NCBI GenBank assembly: GCA_028641055.1
Contig: CM054060.1
Location: 301,124,009-301,188,008 of the forward strand
Reading direction: 5' to 3'
DNA from: Alopecurus myosuroides
Lineage: Eukaryota; Streptophyta; Magnoliopsida; Poales; Poaceae
DNA length: 64,000 nucleotides
Numbering within the stretch: the first letter of the stretch is position 1; each line of letters begins with the position of its first letter. A program made the translations under genes and the position numbers. A model generated the notes under the pieces. The model was given only the letters and a program-made list of their open reading frames with translations. It was not told where the DNA came from and did not search any database. Of this stretch, positions 1 to 10,801 are shown one piece after another.

Positions 1-1179
1 ACAATTGACAGAAATGAAGGCTGCACCGTAGTGCATATGCAAAACATAAAGATTACTATGTGATCCATGCGGGCATTACAACAAAATACATAGAACGTTA
101 TCCAACTGCATCTATGACTAAAAATCCACCCTCCGAATATCATCCGAGAAAACGTTGGGTATTAAGTTGCAAGCAACAGATAATCGCAGTAAGCAAAGTG
201 TGTAATGTAAACAATAACATTATCCTTAGACAAAGCATTGTTGTTTTCTCCCTAATGGCAACAACACATCATCCATCTGTCACGTTTCTGTCAGTCGAGC
301 ACAGATGAAAAGGAGGCATGAACCCACTATCGAGCATAAATACTCCCTCTGGAGTTACTAGCATCTACTTGGCCAGAGCATCTACTAATAACAGAGAGCA
401 TGCAAGATCATAAATAACATATGCATGAAGATAACATGATAGATTGATAAGCAGAAGACATAACATTCAACATTCATCAAATCCCAGCAAACACAACATG
501 TAGCATTACATAAAGATGATCTTGATCATGTTAGGCAGCTCACAAGATCTAAACATGAGGTACAAAGTGGAGAGAACAACCATCTAGATACTGCTATTGA
601 CCCATAGTCCAGGGATGAACTACTAATGCATCACTTTGGAGGAGGGCATGGTGGTGTAGACCCCTCCGGTGATGATTTCCCCCTCCGGAAGGGTGTCAGG
701 GAGAGCTCAAGAACCCTCCCGATCTCGGGATGACAGTGACGGCAGCTTCGGGTGTTTCTGGGGAAAAAGTGGGATCTATCTAGGGTTTATGTCTCGATGG
801 GATTAAATAGGCGAAAGGGCAGAGGCGGTAGAGGCCTGGGGCCCCACACCACCCCCCGGCGCGGCCAAGGTGGGGGGGGGGGCGCCACCCTATGGTGTGG
901 GCCCCCTGAGCCCCCCGCTGAGTCTCTTCGGGACTCCGTGGAACATTAAGGAATTCTAAGACTTCCGGGGTTCGAATTTTCCAATTCTGAGAATAATTCT
1001 AGAACAACTTTTCTGAAACCAAAAATAGCAGAAAACATGGAACTGGCTCTGTGGCATCTTGTCAATAGGTTAGTCCGGAAAATCGATAAAAATGACATAA
1101 AGTGTATGGAAAACATGCGGGAAACAATAAGAAAACAGCATGGAACATCAGAAATTAAGGATACATTTATGACGTATCA
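1..1179 (-). mobile_element. LTR remnant, same family as elements D and E, cut by the window edge
   Basis: This sequence matches, over its whole length, the LTRs at 25263-26872, 46935-48526 and 48532-49827. Shared features include the block around 340-420 (TGGAGTTACTAGCATC, GAGCATGCAAGATC), the purine/GC-rich block around 640-760, and the terminal block ending in ATTTATGACGTATCA. The right end (…GTATCA) is the 5' end of the LTR on the minus strand (TGATACGTC…), so the element reads leftward. The other end lies outside the window. I see no gene in it; the short frames at 60-308 and 752-949 are inside the LTR. Whether this is a solo LTR or part of a complete element cannot be decided here. Confidence 0.8.
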
Positions 1180-2199
1180 TGGACCCCTCGGGCAAAAATA
1201 ACAGAGGCGCAAGCTCACCCCTCGTAGGTCGCAGCTGGAAGATCTCCCCGTGGAACTTCAGATCTAACTCCTTAGTCCTTCTTCCTGCACCCACTACGGT
1301 GGAGAAGACCGAGCTCTTCAACTACAAAAATTTCACCATAAAACCTAGCCTTTATTCGCCGTATGAAAGACCTCAATCCGCCATCAAACTCTAAGCTCAT
1401 GCCACTGGCCAGAGGAGGCAGATTAAAGAAGAAGATGCAATAGAAAACTAGGGGCCTGACATTATTGGGGAAGCCGCCAGAGCTCTTCTCCATCGTCAGC
1501 TCCATCCACACGAGCACAACCTCAATAAGAAGAACAACAAGCCAAAGCCAGGGCTAGCTAGAGAGCCCCAACTCGATACTTCCGATGCGAACCTTATTAG
1601 GAGAGATGCGTGACTCCCTCGACTTCGCATGCAGCACCACCTGCCACCAGCGGGCTGCAGCTAGGAGGAAGAAGGCAGCGACGCAGTGGATCTGGTCACC
1701 GAGATCCACCAACTACTCTCAGATGACACACAACCAAAGCAAGGAAAGCTAAATCTAAAAACTACCAGTACTATGTACAATCCGAGCTGCGCATCCTCAT
1801 CTACGCAGGCCGGTAGTGCCACCGGAGAAGATAGGGGAGCGGGCCAGAGGGAAGAGCGGAGAAGCAGAGGCAAATGCTTACCTGGTTTGTCGTGTAGGAA
1901 ATGCGTTACCTGATTTGTAGTTGGTACTGACAATTCACTCAGCTATGTACTTATTCTGTCCACAAGCGAGTGGGTAAATACGTCGGACGGTGCATACCAG
2001 TTCCCTGAAAATTTAGTGACTATCCTTCTTGCCGTACTGCGACCCAAACAAGAGGAGCCATAAAATTTTTCATGTATCAATGTATCATGGGTACGTTTTC
2101 TAAGTACGGGGTATATCTTAGGCTGAGCATAAACCACTTCCATTTTTCATATAAGATATTTTCTCCAGCTATTGTTGTTGTTTGTCTACATTGTGTCGT
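1180..2199. other. Unassigned stretch between LTR remnant and LINE
   Basis: About 1 kb with no frame that resembles a known protein. The first 700 bases are moderately GC-rich and look like a degenerate non-LTR 5' region or a decayed gene edge. From about 1915 the sequence is AT-rich. The overlapping short ORFs on both strands (1272-1517, 1661-1933, 1686-1913, 1943-2143) have no recognisable motif. I regard this as decayed repeat or intergenic DNA. Confidence 0.3.
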
Positions 2200-2808
2200 G
2201 TTTCACAAGGAGCTGTTTTAAATCCTCTCATCGGTCATGTGATGAGAATGGGTAGCCAGGCGGTGATCATGCCGATGTTCTAGGAATTCTACAACAGGAC
2301 CTTGGTGATGTCCTGCCTTAACTTTGGCGTGATAACCTTGATCCCAAAAGTAGTAGGGGCCACGGATATTCGCCAATTTAGGCCCATCACGGTTATAAAT
2401 GTTATCCAGAGGATCTTCTCTCAGGTATGTGCAATGCGCTTGGGCCTGGTGGCTGAACGCATTACACACCCCTGTTAGTTTGCCTTCCTCAAGGGACGTT
2501 TTTTCCATCATGGGATACTAGCACTTCATGAGATTGTTCATGAGGTGAAGGTTCACCACCACAAAGCGGTATTCCTTAAACTAGGCTTCCAAAAAGCTTA
2601 TGATCGTTTGTATTGGTCCTTCCTTTGCCAGGTGCTCCAAGGGTCAGGCATTCATGATCGGTTCATCACGTGGATAATGCAACTCGTCATGAGTGGCAAT
2701 ACTGTGATTAACATAAATGGGTACATTGGCCCCTATTTTATATCATCTTGCGGGGTGAGGCAGGGGGATCCCATATCCCCAATCCTATTCGACCTTGCGG
2801 TGGATGAC
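2200..2808 (+). mobile_element. Outer LINE, segment 1: reverse transcriptase N-terminal part (degenerate)
   Basis: In the + frame from about 2290 the translation reads as plant LINE reverse transcriptase: a stretch resembling VITLIPKV, then FRPITVIN, then LKGR, KAVFLKL, and from 2545 the QKAYDRLYWSFL and GVRQGDPISPILF motifs. The RT fingers and palm start are thus present, but with a stop around 2480 and other damage. The 5' end and ORF1 are missing. The sequence breaks off at 2808, where element A is inserted, and continues at 10802. Joining the two sides restores the reading V-D-A-L-C, which shows the insertion split a coding frame. Pseudogenic. Confidence 0.85.
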
Positions 2809-4196
2809 TGATGTCTATGCACGCTTCTATTCTCGTACACAGTGTTGGGACTCCAAGTGCAGAGGTTTGTAGAACATCAACAATCCTTAAGTGGATCACC
2901 CAAGGTTTATCAAACTCAGGGAGGTAGAGGTCAAAGATATCCATCTCAAGCAACAGTGCAATTATGATACAAGAATTTTCTTGTGTCCCCAACACACCTA
3001 ATACAATTTTCAGTTGTATAGGTGCACTAGTTTGGCGAAAAGAAGTAAAATACAAGTAGTATGGATGGTTATAAGTGATAGTAGCAATATGAAATAAAAA
3101 TGGCAGCAAGCAAACATGTAGCATAACTGATTGTAAATGGTGTTTCGATTCTTAGAAACAAGGCCTAGGGATCCTACTTTCACTAGTGGACACTCTCAAC
3201 AATGATAACATAATTGAATGCAGAAATATCTCTCTTCACTATGCTACTCCAAAGCACTCTCCGGTTGAATAACAAACACCAATTCATTGTGTAGGGCTAC
3301 AAAGCACACCTTAAAGTCACATTCCATAGGGTCATCCAATTTGAGCGCCCTAAAAGGTACTAGACAAATACCACAATTTCATAGGGTCATCCAACACAAA
3401 ATATACATATCATGCTAAACCACACGGTGCACACACTGTCACCTTTGCACTATGATCAAAGTGTTTATGAAGATTTCAAAATAAAACCACTTTAGTAGCA
3501 TAATAGATGAAGAGAAACATCCACATATTCAACTAGATTACAAGGCTCATGATCACATAAAGATCACACCATGGGAGAGAGATGAAACACATAGCTACCG
3601 GTAGAGCCCTCAGCCTCGAGGGAGAACTACTTCCTCCTCAGCATAGGAGACATCAACGGCGATGAAGATGGCGGTGGAGTCGATGGAGATGGCTCCGAGG
3701 GCACTTCCCCGTCCCGGCAGGGTGCCGGAATAGAGATTTTTGTCCCCCAAAACTTGTCGGCAGCGGCGGCGGAGCTACGAAACTTTTCGTGGAAGGAGAC
3801 CAATCTTTTTAGGGTTTATGCATCAGGGGGCATATATAGGCGAGAGGGCAACATCGGTGGGCGCCACACCACTAGCCGGCGCGGCCAGGGGCCCACCCGG
3901 GTGGAGGCATGGTGTGGGGGATCCAGGGCCCCCTCCGGGTCTCGTTGGGACTCCGTGGAACCTTCAAGAATTCTAAGACTTTCGGGATTCGAATTTTCCA
4001 ATTCCGAGAATATTTCCAGAACAACTTTTCTGAAACTAAAAATAGCAGAAAACAAGAACTTGCTCTGTGGCATCCTGTCAATAGGTTAGTCCTGGGAAAT
4101 TGATAAAAATGACATAAAGTGTAAGGAAAACATCTAGCTTATGGCATAAAAACAACATGGAACATCAGAAATTAAGGATACGTTTATGACGTATCA
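2809..4196 (-). repeat. Element A 3' LTR (left copy)
   Basis: Pairs with 9384-10801 through most of its length: shared blocks include TTCACTAGTGGACACTCTCAACAATG and the GC-rich core near 3600-3960 containing CCGGCGCGGCCAGGGGCCCA. The minus-strand TATA-like element at 3831-3840 (CCTATATATG on the minus strand) is a plausible LTR promoter. Element-internal DNA begins at 4197 with CATCCCCAAGTTTAG, whose complement is a purine-rich tract suitable as polypurine tract. The left copy lacks a short stretch seen in the right copy near 9900-9950. Confidence 0.85.
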
Positions 4197-6574
4197 ACAT
4201 CCCCAAGTTTAGTTCCTACTCGTCTTCGAGTAGGTAAACGATGAAAACACATAATTTCTGAGATGACATGCTACCAACATAAACTTGATCATCTAAATTG
4301 TAAAAGCATAAGTATAGCTGAGATCACCTTGCATCATGAAAAGTAACACAAACAAAAGATCATGAATAATAATGCACTCGAAAGCTATACGTTTCTGGGA
4401 CAAATGCACATTAAAATCGGAATGGCAACCATGCTCTCTCAACTATGCATAAAGTTAGAAGATGGAGACTGAATGTAAAAGTAAAAGAAATTCCCTTCAC
4501 AGAGGGAAGCAGGGATCACTCATGTGCTAGAGCTTTTATTTTGTTAAACAGAGGTATTGAAAACATATTTTAGAGAGGTGTATGCTTATGTCAACGAATA
4601 GTAAACAAGAAATATAGTACGTCAAAAACCAACTAGACTTTACAAGAGCGGCTCCCATAGAAGGACGCATATGGGTAGAAGGTCATCCTTGTTTCTCTTT
4701 TGTTTACACAATTATGCTTTGACTGATAAATCAGGGGCAAAAATAGTGAAGAGAATTTGTTGTATTACTTTGAGGCTGGGCACCCCGCTGCAAGCTCTTC
4801 TATCAATTGGATAAGCGGATGAAGCCACTAGTCCAGGGTGTGAAAGTCCAATCAACAAGTGAGATAAAGATTCTCTATTTACGTCCTCATGAGCTAAAAC
4901 AAGAGCACAAAATAGGAGTAATTTTGAAGGTTTTAAAGGTAACACATGAGCAATTTAATTTGAAGTGGCATTTAAATACCACATTTAGGTAGGTATGGTG
5001 GACACATTTGGAAAACTTCGGTTTTTGAGAGTTGGATGCACGAGTAGAGCTCATACTCAGTATAGGTGGAGGCTAGCAAAAGACTGGGAGCAAAAATCAA
5101 GAGAGCAATAAAGGCCATAATCTGCATAGCGAAAAAACCATTATTAATCAAAGCATAAGTGGTACTACAAGTTCAAAAACTAAATGATCATATAGGCTAT
5201 AAGTGACTGGTTTGTAGTCATAAACATGGTGTGAGCATGCGCCAAGTCAACCAAATAAAGTACTGAAAGGAGAACACCACAAATTTATGCTTCAAAATGA
5301 CAAGAACAACTCATTCTTTCTAAGGCACACTAAACACTCTCAGCTATTTGAGACAAATCATTCTGCAAAAATAACCACTAGGCTTTAGAATTAAAATAAC
5401 ATCTAGTATGACATGAAAAAGTCTAGCCACAGTCTATACAAGCTTCTAATTGCACCGTTATAAGCACGAAAATTGTACTACTCCTTTCCAACACCAAGAA
5501 TTTCACACTAAACAAAAAAAAACTCTCCAAAAGATGGAACAATGAAACAAGAGAGTACTAACACAAATCTACTAAAACTAACACCTCTGAATAAGAGATG
5601 CCAGAAAAACAGGAGCTAAACAAGAATTTTGCAGCAGCTAGAAGAAAAACTAATAATACAAGCATAACGAGTATTCATATGAAAAAGCGGAGTGTGTCTC
5701 TCTTCCACACGATAATGCTAGGTCTCAAATAAGTTTATTGCATAAAGGAAAAAAAAATAAAACAAAATAAAAACAAACAGACGCTCCAAGTAAAATTCAT
5801 ATGATGTGACCGAATAAAAATATAGTCTCACTAGAAGTGACCTGATAAATTGTTGATGAAGAAGGGGATGCCTTGGGCATCCCCAACATTAGATGCTTGA
5901 GTATTCTTAGAATTTTCTGGGATGAACCACAGGGGCATCCCCAAGCTTTGACCTTGCACTCTTCTTGATCACATTATATCACCCTCTTCTCTTGACCCTT
6001 GAAAACTTCCTTCACACCAAACTCAAAAAGTAATTCACATTAGAGGGTTAGTGCAACAATAAAAAATACATGGGTTCTTCATGGGAACATGTCCTATTGG
6101 TACTTTTAAACATTAGATACAGCCACCGATGTTTCGTGAAGCAAAGAAATCCACTTGACATAGTAAAAGAGCAAATGCAAGAAAAATGGCAGATTCTGCC
6201 AAATCCAGAACAGTCTGTAAAGACGAATTTTATCAAGGCACTTACGTTGCTCAAACCGAAAAACGTAAATAACGAAAAAAAATCGAAATTAGCTGCGGAA
6301 TGAGCACACAAATTTTCAGGTCATTTTGATCTTTCTGTGAATGATGCGATTTTTTACGGTGGACAACAGAAATCTGATTTCTGCGCAGAAAATCCAAAAC
6401 CAACTCCAACTCTCGCCAGAAACTTTACTTGGCACAACTAAAACATGAAAATAAAGATACAAAGGAGTTGCTACATAAGTAAATAACACCTTGACTCAAA
6501 TAAAATAGAGCAAAACAAAGCAAAAATAAAACCATCGGTTATCTCCCAAGAAGTGCTTTTCTTTAAAGCCGTTT
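4197..6574 (-). mobile_element. Element A internal region, non-coding
   Basis: AT-rich element interior without a convincing frame. It carries blocks conserved in other elements of the window: 4200-4570 matches the start of D's interior (26873-27478), and 6048-6560 matches D at about 44615-45090 and, more weakly, G at 30580-30900. Recurrent GGCATCCCCAAG/CATCCCCAAGCTT motifs (about 5878, 5936) are shared with G (30409, 30470). Conservation of non-coding blocks across different elements suggests cis functions such as packaging, but this is inference. Confidence 0.6.
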
Positions 6575-8513
6575 AACTCCATTCTGTTATTCTGCAGATA
6601 TTGAAATGTAAGGGGTTCCCTCCTTTAGTAATTAAATGGGTAATGGAAATTCCAGCTTCTGGATCTTCATCAGTCCTTTTGAATGGAGTTCCTGGCAAAA
6701 CTTTTGTTTGCAAAAGAGGTGTCAGGCAGGGGGACCCTCTGTCCCCAATTCTATATGTGCTAGGTGGGGATTTGTTACAAAGTATTGTTAATCTGGCACT
6801 AAGAGATGGAAGACTCAGGCTGCCAATTCCAATTGGTGGAGACTTTCCTATAGTGCAATATGCGGATGACACTTTGGTCATCCTTCCTGCTGAACCGGCT
6901 CAGGTTTTGGTCTTTAAGGATCTGCTTAACCTTTATGCTAGCCTCACTGGGCTAAAGGTGAATTATAATAAATCTTCGATGATTCCGATTAATTTATCAC
7001 AGCAGGAAAGTGTTGATTTGGCTTCTGTCCTTGATTGTACCGTGGCTTCTATGCCATTTACTTATTTAGGTTTGCCTATGGGAACCACTAAGCCAAATAT
7101 CAAGGATTTTGCACCATTAATTGACAGAATTGAGAGGAGACTTTCTGCTACAGTCTCATTTCTTTCTTATGGAGATAGTTTGGTTCTGGTGAACTCGGTT
7201 CTTTCCTCCTTGCCCTCTTATTACATGTGCACTCTTGTAATCCCTAAAGGTGTCATTGATATAATAGATAAAGCAAGGAGGAGATGCTTATGGAGAAAAG
7301 ACAAGAATAAGCAAAGAGTGAATTCTTTAGCTGCATGGGATATGGTATGCAGACCCAAATCCAAAGGAGGATTAGGGATCATCAATATCCAGATTCAAAA
7401 TAGAGCTCTGTTACTGAAGTTCTTGGCAAAATTCTATAATAATTTGGATATCCCTTGGGTTCATTTAGTCAAGAATGCTTATTATTTTCAAACAGTACCA
7501 CATGCTGTCACATCCTGTGGTTCTTTCTGGTGGAGAGGAGTTATGCAATTAGCAGATACCTGGTGTTCTTTATCCTCTTGCGTTTTGGGAAATGGTTTTT
7601 CGGGGCTTTTTTGGAAAGACTCGTGGATTGGACAACCTTTGGCTACAAAATTCCCGAGATTATTCTCTTTCACCAAGGATCCTTTATCCTCAGTAAGAGA
7701 TTTAATACTGATGACAGACCTATCGGATGCTTTCCACTTGCCGTTTTCAATTGAAGCTTTCCAAGAGTTTAATGAACTGAGTGTCATTGTGAATAATGTT
7801 CAGTTGTCTGACAGTGAGGACAGTTGGAGATGCAATTTCAATAAAGGCACATATACCTCCAGCAAATTCTATCAGCTACAATTTGCCTATTTAACTCCAG
7901 ATGGGCCTGCAAAGTGGATATGGAAATCCAAATGCATGTCAAAACATAAATTCTTTGCTTGGTTGATCCTCAAGGATAGGATTAATACAAAGGATATGAT
8001 CAAACGAAGAAACTGGAAGATTGATGGTACTGATTATTGTGTTCTTTGTTGCACTCATTGCAATGAAGACTGGATACATTTGTTCTTTCAATGTGTCTTT
8101 AGCTCAAGGATTTGGAACTATTTGCAAATCAGCTGGAGTGATAACACACTTGTGGAAAATCTTATGGTCGCCAAAAAGTCCTTCAAAGGGCCCTGTTTCA
8201 CTGAGATAGTGATTCTTGCTTGCTGGAATATTTGGAAACAGAGGAATGGAGTCATTTTTAAATCGGAAAGACATTCCTTTTTGGGATGGAAAGTGGGCTT
8301 CATGTTAGATCTCCTTATGCTTAAGCATAGGTTGAGTGCTTCTGTGGCTACTGATTTAGTTTTATGGATTAACTCCTTAAATTAGTCTGGGATAGACTGT
8401 CTTAGTCTATTCCCATGTTTATTTGTACATATCTGTAACTGTAACTCTTTGGTTGGCAATAAAGGGCTGTGGGGGACTCCCCTGCAGTAGAAAATGTTTC
8501 AAAAAAAAATAAT
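6575..8513 (+). mobile_element. Inner LINE, 5'-truncated, nested in element A
   Basis: The insert breaks the element-A interior after the block TTTAAAGCCGTTTAA (about 6560-6574) and ends in an A run at 8504-8512. The 3' untranslated part (8386-8513) has AATAAA at about 8458, then a stem-loop GGGGGACTCCCC, then the A tail, a normal LINE 3' architecture. The 5' end falls inside the reverse transcriptase, so the copy is dead on arrival. A short TTTAA at both sides is a possible target-site remnant but too short to be certain. Confidence 0.8.
6601..8385 (+). CDS. LINE ORF2 C-terminal part: reverse transcriptase palm/thumb plus zf-RVT region
   Basis: An open frame of 594 codons, lacking its own start because the LINE is 5'-truncated (the frame extends a little upstream of 6601). 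Visible motifs are GVRQGDPLSPILY near residues 40-52 and the catalytic YADD box near residue 92. Then come the YLGLPMG block near 157, WRKDKNKQRVNSLAAWDMVCRPK near 235-260 followed by GGLGI, and a zf-RVT-like region from about residue 438 (WIWKSKCMSKHKFFAWL … CVLC … CNEDWIHLFFQC). No APE endonuclease or ORF1 is present. It would encode the enzyme for target-primed reverse transcription. The long undamaged frame indicates a fairly recent insertion, although a truncated copy has no reason to be expressed. Compared with the outer LINE (RT at 2290-2808 and 10802-12330) it belongs to a different family. Confidence 0.88.
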   Translation: MKCKGFPPLVIKWVMEIPASGSSSVLLNGVPGKTFVCKRGVRQGDPLSPILYVLGGDLLQSIVNLALRDGRLRLPIPIGGDFPIVQYADDTLVILPAEPAQVLVFKDLLNLYASLTGLKVNYNKSSMIPINLSQQESVDLASVLDCTVASMPFTYLGLPMGTTKPNIKDFAPLIDRIERRLSATVSFLSYGDSLVLVNSVLSSLPSYYMCTLVIPKGVIDIIDKARRRCLWRKDKNKQRVNSLAAWDMVCRPKSKGGLGIINIQIQNRALLLKFLAKFYNNLDIPWVHLVKNAYYFQTVPHAVTSCGSFWWRGVMQLADTWCSLSSCVLGNGFSGLFWKDSWIGQPLATKFPRLFSFTKDPLSSVRDLILMTDLSDAFHLPFSIEAFQEFNELSVIVNNVQLSDSEDSWRCNFNKGTYTSSKFYQLQFAYLTPDGPAKWIWKSKCMSKHKFFAWLILKDRINTKDMIKRRNWKIDGTDYCVLCCTHCNEDWIHLFFQCVFSSRIWNYLQISWSDNTLVENLMVAKKSFKGPCFTEIVILACWNIWKQRNGVIFKSERHSFLGWKVGFMLDLLMLKHRLSASVATDLVLWINSLN

Positions 8514-8691
8514 TTAAGAAGATGCTCACATAAGAAGTATGAATTGAAGTAAAACAGAGCATGAAGAAGCAAACATAAAACAAATTTAAGTCTAACACAC
8601 TTCCTATGAAAAAGAATCTTGTAGAAAAACAAGTCATGAAAGCAGAAAGTGGCTAGCATAGGAAGACAAAATAAGTGCAACTTCAGAAATT

Positions 8692-9210
8692 TCAACATAA
8701 AGAGGGGAAACTTAATATTGTTGAGATGCATGAAACTATATTTCCATCTCTCATAAAAAATTTCAGTAGCATCATGAATAAAATTAACAATATAACTATC
8801 ACATATAAAATTATTATCATGCGCCACATGCATAAAAGAATTAATACTCTCCACATAAGCATAGTCATTCTCATTAATAGTAGTGGGAGCAAATTCAACA
8901 AAATAGCTATCATTATTATTTCATCACCATAATCATCAAATATAGGAGGCATATTATAATCATAGTTAACTTTCTCCTCAATAGTATGTGAAATGAAAAT
9001 ATCATAATCATCATAAATTGAAGGCAAAGTATGATCAAAGTAAATTTGTTCCTTCGTGCTTGGGGGACTAAAAAGATCATTTTCATAAAAACTAGCTTCC
9101 CCAAGCTTAGACTTTTCCATATTAGAAATAATGGTATCCAAAGAATTAATGCTAATAACATTGCTTCTAGCGTGCAAATAAAGCTCTCTCATATTTTTGT
9201 TGATTTCCAT
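8692..9210 (-). CDS. Conserved acidic ORF of non-autonomous LTR element A (function unknown)
   Basis: About 172 codons reading away from the primer site, with ATG at 9210. The N-terminal half is acidic, with serine/proline/tyrosine-rich repeats of the type (E)NDLFSPPSTKEQIYFDHTLPSIYDDYD; the C-terminal part becomes hydrophobic and low in complexity. The same arrangement occurs in element G (31250-31987: DICSPSTIEDKN, KIHFDDTMPPIYDDC), so it is a family-conserved ORF and not a chance frame. It lies where gag would be, just 3' of the PBS, but has no zinc knuckle or recognisable capsid domain. Frames 8402-8854 continue the reading in another frame and suggest frameshift decay. Function unknown. 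Confidence 0.5.
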   Translation of the reverse strand: MEINKNMRELYLHARSNVISINSLDTIISNMEKSKLGEASFYENDLFSPPSTKEQIYFDHTLPSIYDDYDIFISHTIEEKVNYDYNMPPIFDDYGDEIIMIAILLNLLPLLLMRMTMLMWRVLILLCMWRMIIILYVIVILLILFMMLLKFFMRDGNIVSCISTILSFPSLC

Positions 9211-9355
9211 TAACACTAACTATTAAAAATAAAAACAAGGAACAAGTAAAAATAAGCCTAACTAGTGAAAACAAGAAACAAAAAGATATAATTGCAGAAC
9301 CTAATGGAAATAACTTCGAGCACTCACCCAGGATGTAAGTACCTTTTACCTTACC

Positions 9356-9373
9356 TCCCCGGCAACGGCGCTA
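9356..9373 (-). other. Primer binding site of element A, tRNA-Asp type
   Basis: TCCCCGGCAACGGCGCTA on the + strand resembles the 3' end of plant tRNA-Asp(GUC) (…TCCCCGGCAACGGCGCCA) with one change, so the minus strand carries a site to which that tRNA can anneal. It sits 10 bases from the LTR edge at 9384, in the usual place. This fixes the element's orientation. It is a PBS, not a tRNA gene, since no cloverleaf sequence surrounds it. Confidence 0.85.
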
Positions 9374-9383
9374 GAAAAGAGCT

Positions 9384-10801
9384 TGATGTCTACGCACACT
9401 TCTATTCTTGTACACAGTGTTGGGACTCCAAGTGTAGAGGTTTGTAGAACATCAACAATCCTTAAGTGGATCACCCAAGGTTTTTTGAACTCAGGGAGGT
9501 AGAGGTCAAAGATATCCCTCTCAACCAACCCTGCAATTACGATACAAGAAGTCTCTTGTGTCCCCAAAAACCTAATACAATTTTAAGTTGAATAGGTGCA
9601 CTAGTTCGGCGAAGAGAGAGAGTAAAATACAAGTAGTATGGATGGTTATAAGTTATAGTAGCAATCTGGAATAAAAATGGAAGCAAGAAAACATGTAGCA
9701 GAACTAATTGTAAATGGTGTTTCGATGCTTAGAAAAAAGGCCTAGGGATCCTACTTTCACTAGTGGACACTCTCAACAATGATAACATAATTGAATGCAT
9801 AAATATCTCTCTTCACTATATATGCTACTCCGAACCACTCTTCGGTTGACTAACAAATACCAATTCATTGTGTAGGGCTACAAAGCACACCTTAAAGTCA
9901 CATTCCCATGTCTAGTTAACACCACACTGTCAACTTGAGCGCCCTAGAAGGTATTAGACAAACACCACAATTTCATAGGGTCATCCAACACAAAATATAA
10001 ATATCATGCTAAACCACACGATGCACACACTGTCACCTTTACACCATTATCAAAGTGCGTACGGAGATCTCATCATAAATCCACTTGAGTAGCATAATAG
10101 ATGAAGAGAAACATCCACATATTCAACTAGATTACAAAGATCATGATCACATAAAGATCACACCATGGGAGAGAGAGATGAAACACATAGCTACCGGTAG
10201 AGCCCTCAGCCCCGGGGGAGAACTACTCCCTCCTCATCATAGGAGACAGAAACGGCGATGAAGATGGCGGTGGAGCCGAGGGAGATGGCTCCGGGGGCAC
10301 TTCCCCGTCCCGGCAGGGTGTCGGAACAGAGATTTCTGTCCCCCAAAACTTGTCGGCAGCGGCGGCGGAGCTATGGAACTTTTCATGGAAGGAGGCCGAT
10401 ATTTTTTGGGTTTATGCATCGGGGGCCATATATAGACTAGAGGGAAACGTCGGTGGGCATCCGGGAGGCCACACCACTAGCCGGCGCGGCCAGGGGCCCA
10501 CTCGCGCGGAGGCATGATGTGGGGGCTCCATGGCCCCCCTCCGGGTCTCTTCGGGACTCCGTGGATCCTTCGGAAATTATAAGACTTCCAGGCTTTGAAT
10601 TTTGCAATTCCGAGAATATTTCCAGAACAACTTTTCGAAACTAAAAACAACAGAAAACAGGAACTGGCTCTGTGGCATCTTATCAATAGGTTAGTCCCAG
10701 GAAATAGATAAAAATAACATAAAATTTAAGGAAAACATCTAGCATATGGCATGAAAACAACATGGAACATCAAAAATTAAGGATACGTTTAAGACATAAC
10801 A
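9384..10801 (-). repeat. Element A 5' LTR (right copy)
   Basis: Starts TGATGTCTACGCAC beside the PBS and ends …AAGACATAACA at the LINE target; the usual GTATCA end is mutated here. It aligns with 2809-4196 with scattered substitutions and small indels, indicating an insertion of some age. The last ~250 bases (from about 10560, with CCAGAACAACTTTTC and GCATCTTATCAATAGGTTAGTCC) are also shared with the LTRs of D, E and the left-edge remnant. Confidence 0.85.

Larger units (their letters stand above)
2809..10801 (-). mobile_element. Element A: non-autonomous LTR retrotransposon, minus orientation, containing a LINE
   Basis: Two LTRs of about 1.4 kb (2809-4196 and 9384-10801) start TGATGTCTA and end GTATCA/ATAACA. 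The flanking bases ATGAC (2804-2808) and ATGCT (10802-10806) are a likely decayed 5-bp target duplication. A tRNA-Asp-like primer site lies next to the right LTR, so that is the 5' LTR and the element reads right to left. The interior has no gag-pol. It has one conserved acidic ORF near the PBS and long AT-rich non-coding DNA. A LINE (about 6575-8513) sits inside it. The family resembles the abundant gag-pol-less gypsy-associated elements of Triticeae; I do not assign a family name. Confidence 0.85.
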
